Source: Paracoccaceae bacterium (lineage in GTDB: Bacteria > Pseudomonadota > Alphaproteobacteria > Rhodobacterales > Rhodobacteraceae). Taken from it: DNA of 12,637 nucleotides. The number at the start of each line of letters is the position of its first letter. Within the stretch, counting starts at the first letter, position 1. Shown here one piece after another: positions 1 through 5,606 of this stretch. A program made the position numbers and the translations under genes. The notes beneath the pieces are model-generated. The model did not search any database and was not told the DNA's origin. It saw nothing but the letters and a program-made list of their open reading frames with translations. Location of the stretch: NCBI GenBank assembly GCA_015487255.1, contig WFQA01000130.1, positions 1 to 12,637 of the forward strand, in the 5' to 3' direction.

Positions 1-578
1 CCAAGCCCCCAATGCAACCAGTTTTTGCCAAAACCAATCGCGGCCAGCCCGATGATCGTGGCGATGACGGTGCCGATCCACCAAACCTGCCGTAAAGCCA
101 GATCAGCCGCCACGGAGCCGGGAAGCTCGGGCGGCAGCCCAAGCGCGGGTGACAGGCTAAAGGCGGCAAAACCGGCCAGCCCCCAGAGGATGCCGCTGCG
201 GGCATTCACCACCACGCCGCGCCGGGTGGCCAATGCCATTGCCGCAACCAGCAACAGCGCATAGCTGATGAAGTTCAGTTCGACCGAAAAGAAGGTCAGC
301 ACATTGCGTGACCAGTCAAACCCCTCAACCGGGGCGTCCGGCTCCACCACCTCTCCGGCGGCGCGGGTGGCGGCGTTGGCTTCGGCCTCGGCATCATGCT
401 CGTCGATATGGTCTGGTGCCACCATCTCGACCACGCCGGCATAATGCACTTTTTGGCCGGTTTCATAAAGCTCCGCTTCCAGAATAACCGGAACGGCAAT
501 TGATATTTGCAGCAAGGCGGTAATCAACCCGGCTCCAAAGCCAGCGAACAAAGCGCTGGTCAGCAGTTTTTTAAGCAT
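1..578 (-). CDS. cbtA: CbtA family cobalt transporter subunit (partial, cut by left edge)
   Basis: Reading leftward from ATG at 578-576, the frame stays open to the window edge, giving 192 residues without the C-terminus. The protein begins MLKKLLTSALFAGFGAGLIT, an N-terminal membrane segment, and soon has a PVILEAELYE stretch typical of CbtA. A soluble acidic, His-containing loop follows at about residues 45-90. Further membrane segments lie at about residues 95-115, 125-145 and 165-185. CbtA with CbtB is a predicted cobalt uptake system, recognised in proteobacteria by its link to cobalamin riboswitches; transport itself is a family-based prediction. It lies 108 bp downstream of cbtB on the same strand, presumably on the same riboswitch-controlled transcript. 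The ribosome binding site is weak (GAGAA close to the ATG). Family assignment is confident; the exact start is less so. Confidence 0.88.
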   Translation of the reverse strand, partial: MLKKLLTSALFAGFGAGLITALLQISIAVPVILEAELYETGQKVHYAGVVEMVAPDHIDEHDAEAEANAATRAAGEVVEPDAPVEGFDWSRNVLTFFSVELNFISYALLLVAAMALATRRGVVVNARSGILWGLAGFAAFSLSPALGLPPELPGSVAADLALRQVWWIGTVIATIIGLAAIGFGKNWLHWGL

Positions 579-607
579 TTTTCTCGTTTTCTTTTGTGGT
601 GAATCGA

Positions 608-650
608 TTTTGCCGAATGCGATTGCGGCGCACGCGCGGCCTCGGCAAAA
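608..650 (-). repeat. 9-bp inverted repeat between cbtB and cbtA
   Basis: TTTTGCCGA at 608-616 is matched by its exact reverse complement TCGGCAAAA at 642-650, with a GC-rich 25-base interior. On the cbtB-cbtA transcript this would form a long stem-loop in the 108-base gap between the genes. No U-run follows it on the minus strand, so it is not a classical terminator. It could stabilise the upstream cbtB message or attenuate cbtA; either role is inference. Confidence 0.5.
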
Positions 651-686
651 ACCGATCAACAGATTCTAATTAAAAAGCAGGGCGCC

Positions 687-857
687 TTAGTGGCAGGGAA
701 AGCCAATGGCGTGGCGCATATCGTGCTGGGCACCATGGATGATTTCTGCCTGGGCAAAGCCAGCGGCAAACATGATGGCAAGGCCAAATGCGGCGGTCAG
801 AATAATGCTGCCAAGGCTGGTATCAGCCTTTGCGGTGGTGGTGGACATTGTTGTCAT
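687..857 (-). CDS. cbtB: CbtB family cobalt transporter subunit
   Basis: A 56-residue protein starting MTTMSTTTAKADTSLGSI. It has one hydrophobic segment (about residues 15-36) and a short C-terminal tail rich in His and ending in Cys-His (HGAQHDMRHAIGFPCH). That layout, one helix plus a His-rich tail, is the CbtB family, the small partner of CbtA; the His residues are the likely metal ligands. The start at 857 is supported by AAAGGAG (870-864) six bases upstream; an in-frame ATG at 848 is a weaker alternative. It is the first gene after the cobalamin riboswitch at 895-1085, with cbtA following, so the pair should be repressed when cobalamin is plentiful. The length matches the family, which is often missed by gene callers because it is so short. 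Confidence 0.93.
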   Translation of the reverse strand: MTTMSTTTAKADTSLGSIILTAAFGLAIMFAAGFAQAEIIHGAQHDMRHAIGFPCH

Positions 858-871
858 GTCGATCTCCTTTA

Positions 872-889
872 GCCGTCTTCCCCGACGGC
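872..889 (-). promoter_or_regulatory. hairpin abutting the cbtB ribosome binding site
   Basis: On the minus strand GCCGTC (889-884), loop GGGGAA, GACGGC (877-872) forms a six-base-pair stem that ends two bases before the AAAGGAG ribosome binding site of cbtB. It lies between the cobalamin aptamer and the gene, where the expression platform is expected. There is no U-run, so control is more likely over translation than termination. The mechanism is inference from position. Confidence 0.5.
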
Positions 890-894
890 CGGTT

Positions 895-1085
895 ACGGTT
901 CATGCAATGGCCGGTCTCCTGGCTTGTGGTCTAATGCGCGCCGCCTTCCCGGTTTCCCAGTGGCGTGATGGCGCGCAAACCCACCTACAGTCGCGGGGGC
1001 GGCTGCTGCATCGGGGCCTCGTTTGGTCTCCCCTGACAGCATTCCCGTTTCATCCCCTGTGCGTTTTCGCACCTTGGGGAACCGT
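895..1085 (-). promoter_or_regulatory. cobalamin (adenosylcobalamin) riboswitch
   Basis: The minus strand carries the cobalamin aptamer landmarks in order. A 5' closing strand ACGGTTC (1085-1079) pairs perfectly with GAACCGT (901-895). Then come a GGTGCG-AAAA-CGCACAGGGGATGAAACGGGAA region, the B12 core GCCCCCGCGACTGTA (about 1000-986), a GCCACTGGG...GGGAAGGCG arm, and the conserved 3' block AAGCCAGGAGACCGGCCA (925-908). Binding of adenosylcobalamin normally represses the downstream gene. Here that is cbtB-cbtA, in line with the known association of CbtAB with this riboswitch. The aptamer ends 38 bases before the cbtB start. Aptamer identification is strong; the control mode is inferred. Confidence 0.95.
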
Positions 1086-1205
1086 TGCCCGATGAGCGAT
1101 GCACGGCTTTGGCGCTGCTGTCAAACGTATTTTTTGGCTGGATTCGGTATGCAATCGCATGGCGCGCCACAAAAACGGTAATATTAGAGCTTTTTTCGCC
1201 CCGGA

Positions 1206-1219
1206 TTGATCTCGATCAA
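1206..1219. promoter_or_regulatory. FNR box (TTGAT-N4-ATCAA)
   Basis: TTGATCTCGATCAA is a perfect 14-base palindrome matching the FNR consensus TTGATNNNNATCAA. It lies 55 bases upstream of the FNR-like gene whose recognition helix predicts this specificity, and on the other side upstream of the cobalamin riboswitch. A plus-strand TATCAA (1241-1246) and a minus-strand TATTAC (1184-1179) are candidate -10 elements. They would place the box near -41 on both sides, the usual activation position. Autoregulation is likely; control of cbtBA is possible but weaker. Confidence 0.75.
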
Positions 1220-1273
1220 CATTTGCTTACCGGCAGGCGTTATCAAGGAGTGGGATAAAAAACGGGGACGCAA

Positions 1274-2041
1274 ATGCCTGAAACAGCGATAAAGGACAAA
1301 TGCAAGCGCTGCATGCTATATGCGGATTCGCGGCTGTTTTGTGCGCAGCTCAGCGAAGACGAGTTGTGCGAGCTTTCCGACCGCTCCCGCACCTTGAGCA
1401 TGAAGCGTGGGGATACATTGGAGGACGAGGCGCTGGCCCATTGGCCGATTGTGGCGATAGATGGCGGGGTGCTGAGCATGCAGCACCTGTTGCAGGACGG
1501 GCGCAAGACCATCGCGGCGTTTTTCATGCGGGGGGATATTCTGGACCTGCGCAATGTGACCAATCGCAACCGGGGCGCGCTGATTGCGCTGGGCAAGGTG
1601 AGCCTGTGCCGGCTGTCTCCGGCGGTGTTTGAGCAGGTGATGGCGCAGAATGCCAAGGCGCAAAAGGTGATCTGGGAAAATCTGCGCGATCAGGCGTTTC
1701 GGGCGTTTGACCATTCGGGGGATATCGCCAAGAAACAGGCGCTGGAGAAGCTGGCCTCGTTTATCTTTGAATGTCGCAACCGGCAGGAGCATTTTGGCAA
1801 AACCGAGCTGATCGAGATTCCGGTGCGCAGGATTGATCTGGCGGAGTATCTCGGTATGCAGCCGGAAACCGTGAGCCGCTGCTTTAAAGATCTGGAAAAA
1901 CGCGGCATTCTGGAGGCACAGAGCCTTGGTGCGGTACGGATCACCAATGTGCCGCTGCTGCGCCGGATCGCCAACGGGGACAAGGATGTCAGTACCGGGC
2001 GTGATGGCGAAGGCGGAATCAAAATTCTCAAAATTGCCTGA
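1274..2041 (+). CDS. FNR-like Crp/Fnr family transcriptional regulator
   Basis: A 255-residue Crp/Fnr regulator. The N-terminus carries C10-x2-C13-x9-C23, and a fourth cysteine, C112, sits after the beta-roll. This is the arrangement that holds the oxygen-labile [4Fe-4S] cluster in FNR. A cyclic-nucleotide-like beta-roll spans about residues 30-115, a dimer helix about 116-150, and a winged helix about 150-225. The recognition helix PETVSRCF has E198, S201 and R202, the FNR-type residues that read TTGAT/ATCAA, and such a box lies just upstream. The protein is quite divergent from textbook FnrL (the spacing to the third Cys differs), so I give no symbol. The start is preceded by GGGGA at a suitable distance. 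It likely switches genes in response to low oxygen. A heme or NO-sensing paralogue is the main alternative. Confidence 0.88.
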   Translation: MPETAIKDKCKRCMLYADSRLFCAQLSEDELCELSDRSRTLSMKRGDTLEDEALAHWPIVAIDGGVLSMQHLLQDGRKTIAAFFMRGDILDLRNVTNRNRGALIALGKVSLCRLSPAVFEQVMAQNAKAQKVIWENLRDQAFRAFDHSGDIAKKQALEKLASFIFECRNRQEHFGKTELIEIPVRRIDLAEYLGMQPETVSRCFKDLEKRGILEAQSLGAVRITNVPLLRRIANGDKDVSTGRDGEGGIKILKIA

Positions 2042-2054
2042 GCCTTGAGCTTGT

Positions 2055-2076
2055 GCCACCTGCCGGTGGCATTTTT
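2055..2076 (+). terminator. intrinsic terminator of the FNR-like gene
   Basis: GCCACC (2055-2060), loop TGCC, GGTGGC (2065-2070), followed at once by ATTTTT (2071-2076). This is a GC-rich six-base-pair stem with a short U-run, 14 bases after the stop codon of the FNR-like gene. The U-run is also one arm of the next hairpin (2070-2095), so the two structures compete. Confidence 0.65.
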
Positions 2077-2095
2077 GATGAGGCCATCAAAAATG
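2070..2095. repeat. 11-bp perfect inverted repeat (possible dispersed palindromic repeat)
   Basis: CATTTTTGATG (2070-2080), spacer AGGC, CATCAAAAATG (2085-2095) is a perfect 11-bp inverted repeat. It lies between the convergent FNR-like gene and phoB and directly adjoins the terminator stem. It is followed by GGGCTGCGGCGCCATGGCC. It may help end transcription from either side or belong to a family of intergenic repeats; only a genome-wide search would tell. The rest of the 2096-2235 gap shows no gene and no clear site. Confidence 0.6.
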
Positions 2096-2235
2096 GGCTG
2101 CGGCGCCATGGCCTCGCTTCGCTCGGCAAGCATATTAGCGGGATGGGTCGGTTATTGGCCGAAACAGGCGCTGCGATTGCCGGGCGGCGCGGGTGCTATG
2201 TTGCCACAAGCGGGAGGCTGACGCGCCGCCATCGT

Positions 2236-2931
2236 CTAACCTTTATAGGTTTCGTCCAGCGCATAGCCCGCGGCACGCACGGTGCGGATCGGGTCGCGCT
2301 CTCCGGGCCGGTTCAGGGCTTTGCGCAACCGGCCCACATGCACATCCACCGTGCGCTCTTCCACATAGACATCCTGCCCCCAGACCCGGTCGAGCAGTTG
2401 CGCGCGCGCATAGACCCGCCCGGGCCGCCGGATCAGCATTTCGAGCAGGCGAAATTCGGTGGGGCCAAGGGTGATGTTGCGCCCGGCACGGGTGACGCGC
2501 ATTTGTGCCCTGTCCAGCGTGATATCGGCAAAACTGGCGATGTTTTCGGCCATTTGCGGGGTGGTGCGGCGCAATACCGCGCGGATGCGGGCGATCACCT
2601 CGGAAACTGAAAACGGCTTGGTGATGTAATCATCCGCGCCATAACCAAGCCCGCGCAATTTGTCTTCTTCCTCGGCGCGCGCGGTCAGCATGATGATCGG
2701 CAGCGTCTTTGTGGCTTTATCCTTGCGCAAAGCCCGGCAGATATCGATGCCGTTTTTATGGGGCAGCATCCAGTCGAGCAGCACGATATCGGGGCTGTGC
2801 TCGGCCACCGCCACCAGCGCCTCGCCGCCGTCGCCCTCGATCGCCACCTCAAATCCTTCTTTTTGCAGGTTGTATTCGAGCAGCCCCTGCAGGGCCTCTT
2901 CATCCTCGATCAACAGCACCTTGATGCCCAT
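2236..2931 (-). CDS. phoB: phosphate regulon response regulator PhoB
   Basis: A 231-residue OmpR/PhoB-type response regulator. The receiver domain (about 1-120) has the acidic pocket E9/D10, phosphoacceptor D53 in LLDWMLP, T83 and K105 in DDYITKPFS. The C-terminal winged helix (about 130-228) has LGPTEFRLLEML and a recognition helix around VEERTVDVHVGRLRKAL, both characteristic of PhoB. When phosphorylated by PhoR in phosphate starvation, PhoB binds Pho boxes and activates phosphate uptake and scavenging genes. A Pho box lies just upstream at 2974-2993, pointing to autoactivation. Neither phoR, phoU nor pst genes are in the window. The upstream neighbour is msrB, 52 bp away on the same strand, so phoB may be read both from msrB and from its own promoter. 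Confidence 0.95.
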   Translation of the reverse strand: MGIKVLLIEDEEALQGLLEYNLQKEGFEVAIEGDGGEALVAVAEHSPDIVLLDWMLPHKNGIDICRALRKDKATKTLPIIMLTARAEEEDKLRGLGYGADDYITKPFSVSEVIARIRAVLRRTTPQMAENIASFADITLDRAQMRVTRAGRNITLGPTEFRLLEMLIRRPGRVYARAQLLDRVWGQDVYVEERTVDVHVGRLRKALNRPGERDPIRTVRAAGYALDETYKG

Positions 2932-2973
2932 CTGTCTGATCCCCTTGCCGCTTATGGCACCCTACCCAACCTC

Positions 2974-2993
2974 GATGACGGATTTATGACGGC
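2974..2993 (-). promoter_or_regulatory. Pho box upstream of phoB, overlapping the msrB stop
   Basis: On the minus strand CCGTCATAAATCCGTCAT (2992-2975) has two CCGTCAT repeats separated by AAAT. That is the 11-bp-period direct repeat of PhoB sites (consensus close to CTGTCATAAATCTGTCAC). The first repeat and the AA of the spacer encode the last two codons and stop of msrB (CCG TCA TAA). The site is about 43 bases upstream of the phoB start, the right place for an autoregulated promoter. Confidence 0.8.
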
Positions 2994-3376
2994 TGATCCG
3001 CCGGCCTGAAATCCAGCGCCACGCCGTTCATGCAATAGCGCAAGCCGGTGGGGGCGGGGCCGTCGGGAAATACATGGCCGAGATGGGCACCACACTCAGC
3101 GCAGCTGATCTCGGTGCGCTTTACGAACAGCTTGCGGTCGGCTTTTTCCTGCACCGCTTCGGGGCTGACGGGTTGAAAAAAGCTTGGCCAGCCGGTGCCG
3201 CTGTCAAATTTGGCCGCCATGTCAAACAGCGGGGCAGCGCAGCAGATGCAATGAAACACCCCGGCCGCGCCTGAAAAATCATCATGGGAAAACGCCCGCT
3301 CGGTGCCGCCCTTTTGGGTGACCTTATAGGCGAGATCGGAAAGATGCAGCTTGAGCTGGGCAGGGGTGCGTTTCAT
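2984..3376 (-). CDS. msrB: peptide-methionine (R)-S-oxide reductase MsrB
   Basis: A 130-residue MsrB, the enzyme that reduces the R-sulfoxide of oxidised methionine in proteins using thioredoxin. Visible landmarks are the zinc cysteines C43-x2-C46 and C92-x2-C95 (CAECGAHLGHVF), the SGTGWPSFF loop at about 59-67, and the catalytic C115 in LRYCMNG. The position often occupied by a recycling cysteine (SGCGWPSF) is Thr here (T61), a known variant. I chose the ATG at 3376 because GAGAGG lies five bases upstream and the length is usual for the family. An upstream in-frame ATG at 3427 would add 17 non-conserved residues without a well-placed ribosome site. The gene precedes phoB, whose Pho box overlaps its last codons. 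Confidence 0.93.
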   Translation of the reverse strand: MKRTPAQLKLHLSDLAYKVTQKGGTERAFSHDDFSGAAGVFHCICCAAPLFDMAAKFDSGTGWPSFFQPVSPEAVQEKADRKLFVKRTEISCAECGAHLGHVFPDGPAPTGLRYCMNGVALDFRPADQPS

Positions 3377-3490
3377 CGGGCCTCTCGGGGTTGTATTGTG
3401 GCGGGATTTGCATATCCTGTGCCGCATGTAGTTAACAATTCCCCCTTATTCTAGCCGCACCGCGCTCAAGAATAAACAAAGGTTTGTGAG

Positions 3491-4204
3491 ATGGCCCGCA
3501 GGTTCACCGCCAGATTCGCCAAAAGCGCTGAGGATTTGCGCGCAGCACAGGCTTTGCGCGGATGGGTGTTTCGCGGCAGTCAGCTGGATATGGACAGCTT
3601 TGATGAAAGCTGTATCCATGTGCTGGTCGAGGATCAGGCCAGGCAGCGTCTCGTCTGCACGTTTCGCATCCAACCCTTTGAAAACGGTGAGGAGATAAGC
3701 CGCTCTTATGCGGCGCAATTCTACGAGCTTTCCGGGCTGAAGACCTACGCCGGCAAGCTGGTTGAAATGGGCCGGTTCTGCATTGACCCACGCTATAATG
3801 ACCCCGATATCCTGCGCAGCGCCTGGGGCGCGATGACCGCCTATGTCGATGACAATAACGTCAAGATGCTGTTTGGCTGCTCCAGCTTTCAAGGGGCGCG
3901 GGGCGAGGCGCATCTTGACGCTTTTGCCCTGCTCAAAGCTCACCATCTTGCACCGCATAAATACCGGCCCAAGGTCAAGGCCCCCAGGGTGTTTCGCTTT
4001 GCCCGCGCCGCCAAACGCCCCGATATGAAGGCCGCGCTATTGGCCATGCCGCCTTTGCTGCGCAGCTATCTGGCCATGGGCGGCTGGGTATCTGACCACG
4101 CGGTGATCGACCGCGATCTTGACACGCTGCATGTGTTTACCGGCCTTGAGATCGGGGCGATTCCGGCCGGGCGCAAACGGCTGTTGCGGGCGGTGGCTAG
4201 TTAA
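3491..4204 (+). CDS. OlsB-like N-acyltransferase (ornithine or glutamine lipid synthesis)
   Basis: A 237-residue GNAT-fold protein of the COG3176 type, which includes OlsB, the enzyme that attaches a 3-hydroxyacyl chain from acyl carrier protein to the alpha-amino group of ornithine. Conserved stretches are FDESCIHVLVED (about 37-48), KLVEMGRFCIDPRY (about 88-101), VKMLFGCSSFQG (about 123-134) and PPLLRSYLAMGG...DHAVIDRDLDTLHVF near the C-terminus. OlsB is often next to olsA (the O-acyltransferase), which is absent here. Roseobacters also have a separate OlsB paralogue, GlsB, for glutamine lipids, so the substrate amino acid is not settled and I give no symbol. AAAGG lies eight bases before the ATG. 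The stop overlaps that of the convergent next gene. Its closeness to phoB is notable because such lipids replace phospholipids in phosphate starvation. Confidence 0.82.
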   Translation: MARRFTARFAKSAEDLRAAQALRGWVFRGSQLDMDSFDESCIHVLVEDQARQRLVCTFRIQPFENGEEISRSYAAQFYELSGLKTYAGKLVEMGRFCIDPRYNDPDILRSAWGAMTAYVDDNNVKMLFGCSSFQGARGEAHLDAFALLKAHHLAPHKYRPKVKAPRVFRFARAAKRPDMKAALLAMPPLLRSYLAMGGWVSDHAVIDRDLDTLHVFTGLEIGAIPAGRKRLLRAVAS

Positions 4205-4883
4205 ACAACATCTTGCAATCCAGCCCGCATTTGTTGCGCGAGATGATATAAATCAGGTGCAGCGTTGCCAGCCCGGCCAGCAGGCAGAAAAACGAAATAT
4301 AGGCATAGCTGAGGAAAAAATAGTCGATCCCGATCACCGCCACCAGCGACAGGCCAAAATAGCGGATATGCCTGTAGCGCGAAAGCAGCGGCGGCACGAT
4401 GATCAGCACCAGATAGATAGCATTGCTGGCATTGCGCGGAATGATGGAATCCAGCAGCATGGTGCCGTCATAAACCAGCGAATCCCGGTTTACGCTCACA
4501 ATAACCCAATCCGGGTTGATCAGATGCGGCACAAACAGCACCAGCCCAAACACCAGCCCGGCCAGTGAAAAAACCCAAAACAGGTGTTTGCGGCGGCTCT
4601 CTTTTGGCTCCAGCACATAAACGCTGAGCGGTATCCAGAACGGCCACATGAACCAGGTGAAAAAGATAAACCAAAGCGCGGCCACCAGCACCAGGGAAGG
4701 GTCGTTGCCGTTCATCCCCATCCAGACAAACCCCTCGGAAAACTGCTGCAACCCGGCAAAAACCGGCATCAACGCCACCGGCAGGTAGGATTTGTTGATC
4801 TTCCAGGCCCGGTGGCTGGCATATAGCCCGCCGGCCAAAAGCACGCCGCTGGCGGCAAAACTGATCGTCTGAGACAGGCACAT
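4197..4883 (-). CDS. multi-pass membrane protein, DUF6629-like
   Basis: A 228-residue hydrophobic protein beginning MCLSQTISFAASGVLLAGG, with about six or seven membrane segments. Its N-terminal Cys/Ser-rich start, the FAGLQQFSEGFVW motif around residue 43 and the later short basic loops (EPKESRRKH, LSRYRHIRY) resemble the DUF6629 family, whose function is unknown. I chose the start at 4883, which has AGGGGAA just upstream; an in-frame ATG at 4961 would add 26 residues with no family resemblance. The last 8 bp overlap the end of the convergent OlsB-like gene, sharing CTAGTTAA. I see no catalytic motif and cannot propose a substrate. Confidence 0.8.
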   Translation of the reverse strand: MCLSQTISFAASGVLLAGGLYASHRAWKINKSYLPVALMPVFAGLQQFSEGFVWMGMNGNDPSLVLVAALWFIFFTWFMWPFWIPLSVYVLEPKESRRKHLFWVFSLAGLVFGLVLFVPHLINPDWVIVSVNRDSLVYDGTMLLDSIIPRNASNAIYLVLIIVPPLLSRYRHIRYFGLSLVAVIGIDYFFLSYAYISFFCLLAGLATLHLIYIISRNKCGLDCKMLFN

Positions 4884-5017
4884 AGCGTTCCCCTTTTGCC
4901 CAGCATCGGCGCTGATGTGCCGGGCTGTCAACAAGGATTCCACCTTCACGGCAAAAAACACCCCTATGCATGGCCGCTGCCCTGTGAGATGCTGAAAGCT
5001 CTATACCGGAGCAACTG

Positions 5018-5521
5018 ATGATATTGATCATTCTGATAACCCTGTTTCTGGTGCTGGCCACTTTTTGCCTGCACCAGCTGGCATTTACCCTGCTGGCCCG
5101 GACCATTCCGATGGGGGTGCGGGCCACGCATCCGTGGTTTTACCTGATGATGCTGGGGATTTTCAGCGTGCACCTGCTGGAGATTCTGCTCTATGCGCTG
5201 GGGTTTTATGTGGCGGGCAATCTGCTCGGGCTTGGCTATATCGAAGGCGAGCAGGCCAGCGGGGTTTTGGGGCATTTTTATGCTTCGGCGGTGTTTTACA
5301 CCTCGCTTGGCTTTGGTGACGTGCTGCCCTATGGCCCGATGCGCTTTCTGGCCAGCATCGAAGCGCTGAACGGCTTGCTCTTGATTGCCTGGTCGGCCTC
5401 TTTCCTGTTTGCCACCATGAATCGGCATTGGCATTGCTTTAGCGGAGAACCTCCCGCGTCAACACAGGTATTACCTGAAGATAGCCCTCCGCCCCCCCCA
5501 AATAGTGGCAATGCGGGATAG
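5018..5521 (+). CDS. small potassium channel family protein (pore-loop, GFGD filter)
   Basis: A 167-residue membrane protein. Hydrophobic segments lie at about 1-27 and 41-67. A pore region at 88-105 contains the selectivity filter TSLGFGD (95-101), and a final helix lies at about 112-134. This is the pattern of Ion_trans_2 K+ channels, where TxGYGD or TxGFGD lines the potassium pore; four subunits would normally assemble. The C-terminal tail (about 140-167) is soluble and ends in a run of five prolines, with no RCK or cyclic nucleotide domain, so gating cannot be guessed. GGAG (5008-5011) is six bases before the start codon. It is a single-gene unit, divergent from the membrane protein at 4197-4883 and followed by a possible terminator. 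Confidence 0.85.
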   Translation: MILIILITLFLVLATFCLHQLAFTLLARTIPMGVRATHPWFYLMMLGIFSVHLLEILLYALGFYVAGNLLGLGYIEGEQASGVLGHFYASAVFYTSLGFGDVLPYGPMRFLASIEALNGLLLIAWSASFLFATMNRHWHCFSGEPPASTQVLPEDSPPPPPNSGNAG

Positions 5522-5579
5522 TGCTGTTAGGTGTTTTCTGGTTGTTTTGCTGTGCGCATATTAACCAGCACTTGTTTTT
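5520..5579 (+). terminator. possible terminator after the K+ channel gene
   Basis: AGTGCTG-TTA (5520-5529) can pair with TAA-C-CAGCACT (5562-5572) with one bulged base, and TTGTTTTT follows (5572-5579). The loop is long (about 32 bases), which weakens the case. It lies between the K+ channel gene and the convergent HxlR gene, and nothing else is visible in this gap. Confidence 0.35.
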
Positions 5580-5606
5580 GCCCTCCGGAATAGCCAATGG
5601 CAAGCC

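Noticed and set aside
706..1095. Plus-strand open frame (129 codons) over cbtB and the riboswitch
   Set aside because: Antisense to cbtB and the cobalamin riboswitch, with no family resemblance.
1316..2059. Long minus-strand open frame opposite the FNR-like gene
   Set aside because: Antisense shadow of a gene with clear Crp/Fnr motifs; no recognisable domain.
2053..2610. Plus-strand open frame (185 codons) across the FNR-phoB gap and phoB
   Set aside because: Most of it is antisense to phoB, and it starts inside the terminator region with no ribosome site.
3377..3490. Pho box upstream of the OlsB-like gene
   Set aside because: I looked for tandem TGTCA-like repeats and found only weak partial matches such as CTGTGCCGCATG.
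4964..5434. Minus-strand open frame (156 codons) opposite the K+ channel gene
   Set aside because: Antisense shadow, rich in Gln/His/Lys, with no domain; the plus-strand channel has a filter motif and a good ribosome site.
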